64,000 nt of DNA, from positions 30,889,062 through 30,953,061 of the forward strand of contig NC_065885.2 of the NCBI RefSeq assembly GCF_932274485.2. Direction: 5' to 3'. Positions 1 through 11,800 of the stretch are shown piece after piece. The number at the start of each line of letters is the position of its first letter. The stretch's first letter is position 1. The notes below the pieces were generated by a model, which had not been told where the DNA came from, ran no database searches, and saw only the letters and a program-made list of their open reading frames with translations. A program made the position numbers and the translations under genes. Origin of the DNA: Patella vulgata. Lineage: Eukaryota; Mollusca; Gastropoda; Patellidae.

Positions 1-3000
1 AAGATATAGGCACCAGTACAGCAATGGTGTTACCGGAAACAAATTTCAACATGGCTTCCACATTATCCCGCTTCGATAATTTGATGTGAGGTGTAGGACT
101 CCAGGACCAATGTTATAAACCAGAACGGTTTAAGATGTTAAACGATTCAACACACTTCCAAAAGCATGTTCTATTCGAACGAAGCATGTTATCATCGAGT
201 CATGCTTCCAACTCTGTTTTGAATAAATATTGGACATAAATATACATATGCAGAATACTAAGGATTGTCAGCAGTCTAGTTCAGTTTATCCAAGCTTTAC
301 GACCAATTTCACCTAAGGTGATACCGCAGTTAACACCAACAGTCTAAATCCTTCGTACTATTTGTAGGCAATAGTGTCAGGTAGTTTTAAGCGAAAACTT
401 GCAAAACTAACGTCAAATGTGAAAGAAATCATTTATATGTATATGGATCTTTGAAGCAACCATATACTCACTCCCAGTGCTGGTTAATGTTAGAATAAAC
501 ATGTTAATTACAAAATCGTACTGTATAAACATAACATACAACATCTACTTTACAATATATACTATAGAAAAAATATTCACAAGAATCTTGAATAAATATT
601 GTACTTACACATTGGTAGTAATTATTTGATGACTATATTGTTTAAATTACCTACTTGTTATCAACACCACACATCTCTTCGTTTATGTCAACGCCAAGTT
701 TTTGTAACTTACTTTGTCGTAAACCATCTAATTCCATCCTACTGTATTCTGCGTCTGTACCAATAATGCCAATTGTTAGGTTTAAAGGAGCTAAATCGCT
801 ATTCTTTGGCACCTAGAACTGGACGAAAAACGGGTGCAGTGCACCTGATAATGTAATATGAATGTATATAAACTGATTTAAATTCAACTGTTTCTGTTTT
901 TACTATAATTTCTAATCAGCTATGTTCGGTGAAATGCACGAAGAGTTCTAATTGAATGGCAGTCTTTGATGTCTGGTTATTCTAGTCTACACCGGAATTA
1001 TTCCCTTGCGGGATATGTTTAGCCTCGTTCATCGAGTCGCATACATTACAAATAGCGCTCGAAAGCATTCTGGCACGCGATTTGTGTGCAAATTTTAACA
1101 TTTTTATTGTCTTAAATATTGGATATTAGAAGCCAATCTTTTCACGGTAAGATAACAACATGAATGTTGGTTTAAACTGACCAATAAGTCGTGTTTGCAA
1201 TGTCGAAGACTGTGGATGATACTGTGTTAAAGACTTGCCTTGTTTAAATAACGATAGTTTTTTCTAAACTTTGGGGAATCGTATGTATTCATCTGTCTTT
1301 GTATTGTTTAAGACATTACTTTAATTCATTCCCTATCAGTTCATAATGATAATGAAAATAAATATTTAAAAGCGCTGCTGTCTTTTATACAGGTATTTAA
1401 TTCTGTTATTCAAGTAGTCCACCTAAAGTATACCCGAGTACATGTTTCGTGTGACCCCATGATGGGCAACATTATTCGCGTTGACTACCAACTAGGGACG
1501 AGAAAATTACTCTTTTTTGTAAACTGACGTCCATTACCTTTTTGCTTTATAGAATCAATAATGATAAATGTGATCTGCATGCATCAATCATCAGTAATCA
1601 ATGTTGACCACAATAAGATGACAGATAATTCATTTAGATAGATCTTAAGCATAGTTTAATGTTCTATATCGTAGTTTCGATCGTTTGATATTAATCGATA
1701 TATCATTGTATAGATAATATCCGGCTAATATGAACTAGGTTGATCACAATTGATTCGCTTAACTAGGTCTCATCTACAGGAAATTCTCTCTACTCGCCGC
1801 ATTTTGGAAAGCATTGGTGCATCACTATAGCTTTTGTTGACTAAGTCTTTGTTTTCCAGTTCTTGTGTTATAGGGCAGTGTTTGTTCCCGTAGTCTCGTT
1901 TGTCCTACCAACTAAATATCGATGTCTATTTAGATTGCAAAAAGGATGACCCATGCGGTCTGGGTGTTAATCAGCGGCAAAATAAAAACAAAGGAGGCGC
2001 AACGACATGATAAAGGTATTAAGTAGAATAAACCTCTGCTAACAGATTGCTGACAAAATCGGAAATCCGGAACACTCGATTGGATCTATAAGAATATGGC
2101 AACATGGTGACTGAGCAGACACAGATATTAGTATCGATATTGTACAATTCAATAGTAGAAAATGTCAACCTATAATGGCTCTTCATCGATTCAGGTATTA
2201 TATTGTATATAGAAGAGGTTACTTGTCTGGATAACACATACTATAACCTTTGTTCATCCAGAACAGGTAGACTAGAAAGATAAATACTTCATCAGTGAAA
2301 TTAAAAACCTATAAAAAAAAACACCATTGAGTCATCGTACCTGAAAATATCAATAATATGTATTTATTCTGCCTTTGGTCTAATTATGTACAGAAATGTC
2401 ATCATGTCGATCATGTTTGTATTGGTATGTAAAGTAATTAAAAAATGCCTGTAGATCAAGTCTACTGATTAAGTAATCGACATTTTCATTTTAATTATGA
2501 AATAGATGTATTATTAATACTGAGATATTATGATATTGTTCGTTTTGGGGTTATTATGGTTCCAGAAAACTTGTAACGGTAAATGGTAATATTATAAATT
2601 CAAATAAAAAGACATTCTTTGGCCAGAAATATAGGGCAACCTCTTCAGTAGGATTTCGGTGATTTGAATCAATGTAAGTCAGAAACATCTTCGAGATAAT
2701 GACTTGTTTGCGATATCAGCCTAGGTGCAGGAAGCGGACGTTAAGTCCCAGGAACGAGCGAACGAACAAGATTATCACTTTTCGTCAATTTTTGTCAATT
2801 CTACCTAATGAATGTGGTTTATTAACTAAATAACACACAACAGACGAATAGAGTGGCCATGATGGTTTTGAACAGCATAAAATTATCTGGTGACTATATC
2901 CGTCTTCCTCTAAACTAAATGAAATTCAAGTTTTTTACATCATTCTTCTTCACGGAGGTTTGTTCGATTCTGTCGAACGCCTTGGTGCTTGTGTTCTCAT

Positions 3001-3522
3001 GTGGGAGTAATTACAAAATGTTACATGAATTGAACAGCATAAAAGACATTGATTTTGGACGTGACCTATGAGCCGCCATGTTTATGGTCTAGTTGTATGT
3101 GTCTGGTATAATTAAGGTTCGTGATTAAAGTTACCCGAATGGATAACTTGAAGATAAATGAAGAATTAACCAACCCTTATGCCGCTTCAAAGGCGCCATT
3201 CGGTCGTCCGTTATTTATGTTGGTGTGATTATATATCGCACTGGAAAGCATTATTTCATAGGCACGGTGTGTACAACCAAGATGTGTACAAATTGAATAT
3301 CTTAACAGTAAATTACACTGGATGCCCGTCAGTTTGTCCGAAACTATTGATGTTGTTATGAAACTTCCGATGGTGAGGAAATTCATGATCACAAAAGCTG
3401 GTCTAGACACACTGAAAACTTTCTTTACTCCAGTTTAAACATTATTTCACACATGTAGTAAACGTTATTTTTATACCAATCACTCTGATAGTTTATCATT
3501 TTCAGTTTGTTTACAGATAAAG

Positions 3523-3755
3523 TGAAATGAAATGGGGTTTAACGTGGTACTGGGCTAATGAAGACGGTCATACGCCACACAGGGGAAATTTTGCCCGGAC
3601 AGCAGCACTAGGGCCTACTATTATATCGAATTCCAAAACTGTTATGGGTTCTTTTACGTGCACGCCAATGTGTACAAGGGACCACGGTTTTCGTCCCATC
3701 CGAACGATTATACGTTGTCCCTTGCCAGGCCCCCTGTCCTCACAAGGATTACAGA
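3523..3755 (-). repeat. SINE-A, partial copy lacking the tRNA-like head
   Basis: Begins with GAAATGAAATGGGGTTTAAC (the element's 3' tail seen in reverse) and matches the body of the copies at 6129 and 9263: GGGCTAATGAAGACGG, AAATTTTGCCCGGACAGC, TTTTACGTGCACGCCAATG. Similarity stops near 3755, before the tRNA-like head. The copy is therefore truncated at its 5' end, as is usual for target-primed retrotransposition. Confidence 0.8.
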
Positions 3756-4529
3756 TAAAGAGATAACGTTTCAAAATAAGAGTGGTTTTCTTAAACCAGT
3801 AGAAGAATTGGATAATATTAGCCTGCCTTTTAAAACACATAATATTCTGTAGGCCCGTACAACAATCTGTAGGCCCGTCCACAAAAACCGGAAACCGAGA
3901 AAATGACGTTCAGAGTTTGAATAGTCCAATATAATTTATAAATAATTTTTAGATTTTTAATTAATTGAATATAAAATTATGAGCAGAGAACGTGATACTG
4001 ACTACCATACCATAAATACGGAACTACGCAATTTCAACACTGACTTTTCTTTATGGAAGTATATATTTCATTCCAAATACACGTATCTAGTAATTTCATA
4101 CCATTTCTGGAACCCTTGAGGAGGATGTCCATAAGGTGTTGATTGCCACTGCTTCGATTTCGTTTTCCTGTTTGTAAATTCAGCGTCTCCTACGCTTCCG
4201 ATATTCATAGATTTTTCAATCTCGGTGAAAAACGTACATCTTAATTTCTTCCTGGTTAGACACGAGCATTGTATAAGGAGAGAATAGTGGGCACGGCAGT
4301 TGAGTTAATTTTGTTATATAATTTAAATGCATTGAAATGTAAGAATGAAATCTCTTGAATAGAGCAAACCACGATGGCGAGGTGAGCACTGTGGGGTCCC
4401 GGCTTTGATCCCGATGTTGACAGAGTAAGTTCCTCGGGATTCACATGACGAAAAGTCCGAGGTCCTATGTTTATCATTTGCAGCATGTTAAAATGGTAAT
4501 GGAACCAAGGGTAGACTGTATTTCATCTG

Positions 4530-4640
4530 TTAGTGCAAAATTTCTCCCATAGCACAAACCATGGCGTATTCCCATCTTCATGAGGCATGAGCCCGGTTTG
4601 TGCAGAAATGTAAAACGTTAAACCCTATTTCATCTCTTGA
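4530..4640 (+). repeat. SINE-A fragment, opposite orientation
   Basis: Only the 3' half of SINE-A in sense orientation can be read: CAAAATTTCTCCCATAGCAC, a diverged CCCATCTTCATGAGGC block, then ACGTTAAACCCTATTTCATC at the tail. Divergence is higher than in the other copies. It is the only clear plus-strand copy of this family in the window. Confidence 0.65.
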
Positions 4641-4802
4641 ATGGCAAAAAAGATGTACTAACGTTTTTTGACTTCGGACCTGACAGACGTTCAGGACGCC
4701 TCGTCAAGCTTTTGTAGATATATGGACATTCGATTAAACAAAACTCAGATTCGCAATCAGATTGTAAGCGTTTGGTTAAACTAGAAGAATATTAGCTGTA
4801 CT

Positions 4803-5096
4803 CAGTGGCGGACTGGCCAGGTTGTCAGCTTGCCCAATGGCAAGTGGGCCCCCGAGGAAGTGCCCCCCCCCTTGACATTAGACAATATATATATTTAAAA
4901 TATAAATTATCAAAAAATATATAAATATTAGAAAAAAATATTAGCATGAAAATTCTAATTACATCTTTTTGTTTCCACTTACATATTTTTTGAAAATTTA
5001 ATTTATTCATTTTAAAAATCAAATGATAGATTTGTTTGGTGGGTGTGCCCTTTTTGTCTTCTGGCAACCAATATTTTCAGACCCAGTCCACCACTG
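4803..5096. mobile_element. hAT-type MITE with 8-bp target duplication
   Basis: A 294-bp non-coding element. The left end reads CAGTGGCGGACTGGCC; the right end, reverse-complemented, reads CAGTGGTGGACTGGGT. It is flanked by exact 8-bp direct repeats GCTGTACT at 4795-4802 and 5097-5104. A CAGTGGCG-type terminus with an 8-bp target duplication is the hAT superfamily signature. The interior is very AT-rich apart from a C9 run and carries no transposase, so it would need one in trans. The exact target duplication suggests fairly recent insertion. Confidence 0.88.
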
Positions 5097-6128
5097 GCTG
5101 TACTTCTTTGGTTGAAATTTTAATTCCTGTAATATTTTTAGCTAATGAAATAGCTTAAACAGATCTTCTTCTTTAAATGTCTGTAACGACGAAGATTGTA
5201 TTAAATAAAGCATGGCATGATCCTATATGTAATTTATTTAATCCCGAAACCAAATTAGAAATGTATTGTTTAATTTGTAATTCATATAACATATGAAGCC
5301 AGAAAAAAGACCTGCAATAGGAAGATTTAGCGTGTACATAATGATTCTTGAGTGCAACATGTTTGCTTCAAACGGAATTACAATGATTTATGTTCGTCAT
5401 CATTTAAAATACCGAAGTCAGCTTTGTTGACTAAGCACTAAACTGACCACTCCAAATTTGTTATAAACCAGCACTTACGCTATTTCTAGAAAGGCAAAGA
5501 TAAGAGCCAGGAAAACAATCGTTTTCTACAAGATTTATATCAGTAGTTCATTTGTTGTTCATTAACTAATATTAGATTAACATGATCAATTTTTGAACTT
5601 TATTCGGTCTTAGTTGGCTTAGTCAACACAAATCAAGCCGATTACTGAGATTAGTTCGGATTACACGGCTATAAATTATCCCATGCCATGTCAGCCATCT
5701 CTGCTGAAACCGGATATCACCAACGAGGTGTATTGTGGGAAATTAAATATGATAGTTTAAAGATGTTGGGGATCGTTATTCCGTTTAATTAACTTGGTTC
5801 TGTTAAGATGAGTGGGTATAACATTAACTACACATTGATTACTTCGACAAACAAACTCCTTCACTCTCACCTTTGACCTTGTGGCCTATGCCACAATTAA
5901 CACGCTGGCCTTCAGCGACTTGTTCACGTCGATCTGATGAGTGAGATCAAGATGAGAACTGACTGAATTTTTCAAACTCTTGAGCGAATGAAATAAGCAA
6001 GATAGAATATGTATTAATATTCTGTAAAAATGTAGATTATTTTGTTTTATTTCAAATAATATCTTAAAAATGCATATATCTTTGTAAACTTCCGATCCAT
6101 CCTAAATACATAATAAGATAAGACCCTT

Positions 6129-6511
6129 GAAATGAAATGAAATAAAATGAAATAGGCTTTAACGTCCTACTGTTCTGCTCCTAACCTGGGCTAATGAAGA
6201 CGGGCATATGCCATACAGTGTGCTATGAGGGAAATTTTGCCCGGACAGCGGCGTTATGGCCTACTCATATATCGAATTCCAACTGCCAAGGGATCTTTTA
6301 CGTGCACGCCAATGTGTACACGGGACCTCGGTTCTTCGTGCCATCCGAACGACTAGACAGCTGTCCTCGTCAGGCCCTCCATCCTGCATCACTGACAAGG
6401 GGAAACCACGCCGGAAAATCTGGATGAACTTTCTTGGCCAATGCCTAGGGATCGACCACCCGACCTCCAGGCTAGCGAGCCAGCGTCTTACCCATTTAGC
6501 CACGTGATCCC
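6129..6511 (-). repeat. SINE-A, full-length copy with tRNA-like head
   Basis: The longest copy, ~383 bp. Read on the minus strand it opens with a tRNA-like head: an A-box-like TGGCTAAATGGGTAAGACG and a degenerate B-box region around GGTCGATCCC. A ~250 bp body follows, then a 3' tail with pentamer (ATTTC)n repeats. This is the layout of a tRNA-derived, Pol III-transcribed SINE. No clear target duplication was found. Confidence 0.85.
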
Positions 6512-8218
6512 CTATTTAATTGAAAAGATGTCGGTGACATTTATTCGGGATTTCTATAAAAAGAAATCTTATCTGATATGCACTGTTTCGATACTTTTTG
6601 CTAATGGGATCTATAGTGCTTGGTTTTGTGCTGCTGTGAAACCTTTAGTGTCTCTCAGCCGTTGGTGTACGCGGTAGGAAATCAATCTGGTGTTTAAGCG
6701 TTACATTTTAGTCAACAGCTTCAGGCATCATCTTTTCTACTGGCATGGGAATTTTTGAAGGTTGTTTCGCACGTCTTGTCATTAACTCAACCTGAGGTGG
6801 TGCTAAGCGATCGATTATTCAAAAGGCGAGAATATGTTTGGTGTGAAGAAATTTTGATGAATTAGAGCCAAGCTTCTGAAGGTCAATTTAAACCTTTCAC
6901 GAGACTATAATGGTTTTTGTAACGTGCGGGTATTTCGAAATGTTCGCTGAAAGACCTTTTTTCATACCTGTCAATATTACTGAATGATGATAAGGAAAAC
7001 AGTATCAAATGTCATGATCAAATCTGTATTAAATACTTAAAAGATTGTCCTGTGCTTTCAAACTGTCACATGATCGTAGTGTAAGGCCAAACCAAGTTGA
7101 ATTTCTTTTCTTCGGGAAAAAACATAAAACCATTCAAAAACAAAAAAATACTTAGTTACTCTTCTCTAAAGTTTTTACTTCCAAATATTCCAGTTTTGAA
7201 CATTTGACAGAACATCACACATAAAAGTTGATTGGGTTATTTATTGGTCAAGACCCTCGAAGAACTAAATTTAAATTGGTTTAGTCTAATATAATATGTA
7301 ACAACCATATAACATTGCATTACTGAAGGTCAATGCGTCCTTTACTTTTACGCTATGATTTTTTTAAATACCCCATGCGTCTACGAAACTACTACACGAA
7401 TAAAACGATTGTTTCTATTTATATACTCTTAATTATTAATGGAACCATAACAGTATAATAAAACTCAGAATATCCATGCACACTATGGCGAAATGATGAA
7501 CGCAACCCTGGGTTTGCATCAGTTTCAATCAATTATCAGCGGAGGATGCAGAACAAATACAACTTACTGTGTACATACTACTCATTAATACTAATTACAG
7601 AAAACAAACGAAATAACGTGAGCTTTGGCGTATTTCTCAAATAACGATAATTAGAGATTTTAGACTGTTGTTTCGTTTGTTGGATGAAATGAAAATTACA
7701 GATATTTGGGAAATGTACCAGATGTATTTTAGATGCAAAATAAGTCAAAGATAAATAGTTAATCTCCAATAATAGTCAAGAGGGGCGTGTTGGGTAGTAG
7801 GGGCAAGTAATAAATAAAACGTTTCGTTGTTCCCTTTGTAACGCAAAAGAAAAAAAAAAATCAATAAATTATTCTACGGCCCTGCATAGACAGAATATAA
7901 ATACAATATAGGTAGTTACAACCTGAATATAAAATTATCAATCCAAATAAATAAAGTTCTATTTTACACGATTAAGCGATTGTAAACTTCAAAATACAAA
8001 TGTGACATACTCGTGTTCTAGCCACACAACACGTCAAATACACCTTAACCAGTCTAATACCTGTTTTATCCAAATGTCTAAGCATATCCTGTCTTGGCGT
8101 TTGGGGTCACAAATATCGCAATTACAGTTTAAATGAAACTATTAATATATGAAAGGACACACACACCTACAGTGAACTACATATATCTGTGAAATACACC
8201 AAGACTAGATTGATTCAC

Positions 8219-8330
8219 ATCATGGAAATAGCTGAGTCGGTTACTGAACGCTTGCATGGTATAAATGCCATGATGGAAACAGTCGAGTCGGATTACTGAA
8301 CGTTTGCATGGTGTAAATGACCCCTGGATT
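8219..8330. repeat. Tandem duplication, ~50 bp unit, 2 copies
   Basis: Two adjacent diverged copies, each with ATGGAAA, GAGTCGG, TTACTGAACG and TTGCATGGT followed by TAAATG. It lies in the intron just before the first Kv4 exon in the window. Confidence 0.75.
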
Positions 8331-8373
8331 TAAGGACGCAACCCTCTTTATTTATTAACATTTTATATATTTT

Positions 8374-8538
8374 AAGGCAAATGCATAATTCACATTTATA
8401 CCATATATGACACATTACTAAATGAGAATTAAGAATATTTTACTAATCAACGATAAAAGGCAAATGCATAATTCACATTTATACCGTAGACATCACGCAT
8501 TACTAAATGAAAATTAAGCATATCACTAATCAACAATG
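8374..8538. repeat. Tandem duplication, 83 bp unit, 2 copies
   Basis: AAGGCAAATGCATAATTCAC starts at 8374 and again at 8457. Both copies carry ATTACTAAATGA followed by AATTAAG and ACTAATCAAC. A few substitutions and small indels separate them. Confidence 0.85.
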
Positions 8539-8838
8539 ACGAACATGTAAACAGAATAACCCTTTTAAGTATTACATTTTATTTACCAGTATCAACAGTT
8601 TTCAACGTGTCAATAACCGTAATTTATTACCATATAAATTTATATTATTGATATCTTTATAAAGTAAATTTATCTGATAGGGATGTTGTCCATAAACTAG
8701 TTCACTGAACTTGTCAATTACTTATGCAAGCATATGAATTAAATTATTTTCCGCGCAACTAGTTTCTGTCTATATTGTAGACAAACATTTAAGTTCAATA
8801 ATTTGATATTCAATATCTTTATTATTTATCTATTTCAG

Positions 8839-11800
8839 TTATGGTGATATTGTACCTAAAACAATTACAGGAAAAATAGTCGGGGGCGTTTGTTCCCTTA
8901 GTGGTGTATTAGTAATAGCTCTTCCGGTACCCGTTATTGTGTCCAACTTTAGTAGAATTTACCATCAAAACCAACGAGCCGACAAACGCAAAGCTCAAAA
9001 GGTAAACCTATGTGTTTTAGTTCATTTGTATTAACTTACGATGGCGATTGGGTTGATAGTTTACGTGTAGTTAAAGGGCGGTAACTCTTAAAAGCAATGG
9101 ATTTTAGTTCATAGTGTGATCTCGTGCATCCATTTGTCCTTCAGCAACTTATTGTAATACGGTTTATTGTCTAGTCAACCAGGGCTGGATTGAACATTAA
9201 GCAACATAAGCACGAGCTTAGTGTATCATGAGAAGGGGACATCATATAATTTCTGCTTTGTTTAAATGAAAATGAAATGGGGTTTAACGTCCTACTGTTC
9301 TGCTATACAATGTGCTATGAGAGAAATTTTGCCCAGGCAGCGGCACTATAGCCCACTCTTATATAGAATTCCAGCTGCCAATGGATCTTTTACGTGCACG
9401 CCAATGTGTACACGGAACCTCGGTTTTTCGTACTATCCGAACGAATAGACAGCTGTCTTTGTCAGGCCCTCTGTCCTGCACCACTGACAAGGCGAATCCA
9501 CGTCGAAAATTTCGATGAACTTTCTCGGCCAATGCAGGGATCGAACATGCGACCTCCAGGCTAGCGAGAATGCGTCTTACCCACTTAGCCACCGTGGCAC
9601 CTTACTGCTTTGTTAGATGGCAAATTTAAAATATTAAGTTAAAAATTAATTAAAAACTTCTAAATAGTTTTCAATTGTTTTGTCTCTTTTTTTACTGTTA
9701 TCTGCTTGACTCAATTAATAATGACGTGTACAAAACCTAAAAAAAAAATCAACTGTGCGTTTTCTTTCATTTTGATAAAAAAAAAGAAATAGTTTACTAT
9801 ATTCTGGAAGATAGGCCAGTGCCCAACAACTCGACTACCGCAAACCCCTTTTCAGTAAAGAAAAGCAATTTAAGTAAAATAGAAGTAAAAGCTATTAAAA
9901 CCATATTATAATATACAAATAGAGCGGGAGCCCAGGGGGTTAACCTAGATGAAAAGTGTACCAATTTTCTCCTATATGGTATCAATGCATGTATATCTGG
10001 TATCATCAGAATGTAAGTCTGCCGGGTTTCTGGTGGTGCAGGGTGTGGTATTCCACGCCCAAAATGCCAAGCCCCAAACTAGGCTAGATTAGCTCAAAAG
10101 TGTACCACATGAAAATCGTACAGTAGTGTACAGTACATTTTCAGGTGTTACAAAAACACTCTAACAGACATTTCTAGTGGTGGGTTACCCCTGACAGAGC
10201 TATGTAACTGTCAGACATTTGTAGTGGTAGAGTATCCCTGACAAGAGTTTTCTAATTTCCAGACCGCAGTTAGGTAAGATTAGCTGAAATCTGTACCACC
10301 TAAAACAGCTTTGGAGTTGTTCAGTACCACTACAGGAATCATGAATGACCACTGCCAGACAGTTTGTGCGGTGGGTTACCCCTAACAGACACGCCCAAAA
10401 TGCCCCCCCCCCCCCCACTACGATAGATTAACCGGCACTGTTCCCGTGGTCCAATACATAGCACGTATAGAAGAGACGATACTCTGTGGTTTCAGGAACA
10501 ATTTTTTTTCAAAAACGCATTGTTAGCCCCATAAAACTTTTTATGCCAAAAAATCAATTTCCTGTAACCGCAGTTTATCGCCTCTTCTATACGTGATAGG
10601 TATTAGTATTCTACGCATCCTGGTTAAAAATTTAATTTTTTAGAACACGGGAACAGTGCCCGCTAATCTAGCCTAGTTGGGGGCGTGGCATTTTTGGGCG
10701 TGTCTATTAGGGGTAACCCACCGCACAAACTGTCTGGCAGTGGTCATTCATGATTCCTGTGGTGGTACTGAACAACTCCAAAGCTGTTTTAGGGGGTACA
10801 GATTTCAGCTAATCTAGCCTAGCTGCGGTCTGGAAATTAGAAAAATCTTGTCAGGGATACTCTACCACTACAAATGTCTGATAATTACATAGCTCTGTCA
10901 GGGGTAACTCACCACTAGACATGTCTGTTAGAGTGTTTTTGTAACACCTGAAGATGTACGGTACACTGCTGTATGATTTTCATGTGGTACACCTTTGAGC
11001 TAATCTAGCCTAGTTGGGGCACATGGCATTTTGGGCGTGGAATACCACACCCACCACCAGAAACCCAGCAGACTTAGATTCTGATGATACCAGATATACA
11101 TGCATTGATAACATATAGGAAAAAATTGGTACACTTTTCAGCTAGGTTGGCCACCTGGGCTCCCGGTATAAAAGGGAAACATTGGTTATCCTCCAGCTAT
11201 ACCACGTCAAGAAATAGTGTTTGTCTGTATCATCACAGTATCCCTCTACTTTCCCACCTTCCAGATTTGCTGCAACTTGGTAAATCGATTCTCGGCGGTT
11301 ATGAATAAGGTTCCACATGAAAACAAGGAATCAAATAGATACGTATCTGGTCCTATTTCGCTGGAGTTGCCGCTCTATACAATACCCAGATAATCAGAAG
11401 GCTTATATCTCTATCAACATACGTAAATTGACATGAATAATTAGCCTGTATAGACAAAGCATATGTATCCGGATTTCCTTCAATAGTTGGTCGATATCTA
11501 ACTTATTTCAAACAGTCGTTCACATTGAACTATTCCGTGGTCAAAGAGTGTTTATAATGAAATGCTCATCACGCGACCATTGTCCTGTCCTAAAGCTCAG
11601 TGGAAAATAGAGTATCCTACCATATCTGTTAACCCTAGTGTGCATGCTATCTGAGAAAAAATTCAACAAAGCTAGAAAATATCGAAATTTATCGACGTAT
11701 GTCGATTGTTGAGTCCCGTGCACACGATATCGAGCCGAGCTGGATACCTAGTCAAACGGCGACACGGGTTCCGTCATTGGTGACTTACACATGGTAACAA

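Larger units (their letters stand above)
1..8838. other. Probable large intron of the Kv4 gene, no exon seen
   Basis: No coding exon was recognised on either strand. The first Kv4 exon in the window starts at 8839, exactly where KCND genes leave their large first exon (after the Gly of GYGD), so this stretch is most simply the preceding intron, though its 5' part could be intergenic. It holds SINE copies, one hAT-type MITE and two short tandem duplications, listed separately. The short open frames here show no codon pattern or domain and look accidental. Confidence 0.6.

Noticed and set aside
6261-6503. Minus frames over SINE-A copies (here and at 9359-9592)
   Set aside because: They begin in the tRNA-like head and run through a non-coding SINE; similar frames recur only because the SINE does.
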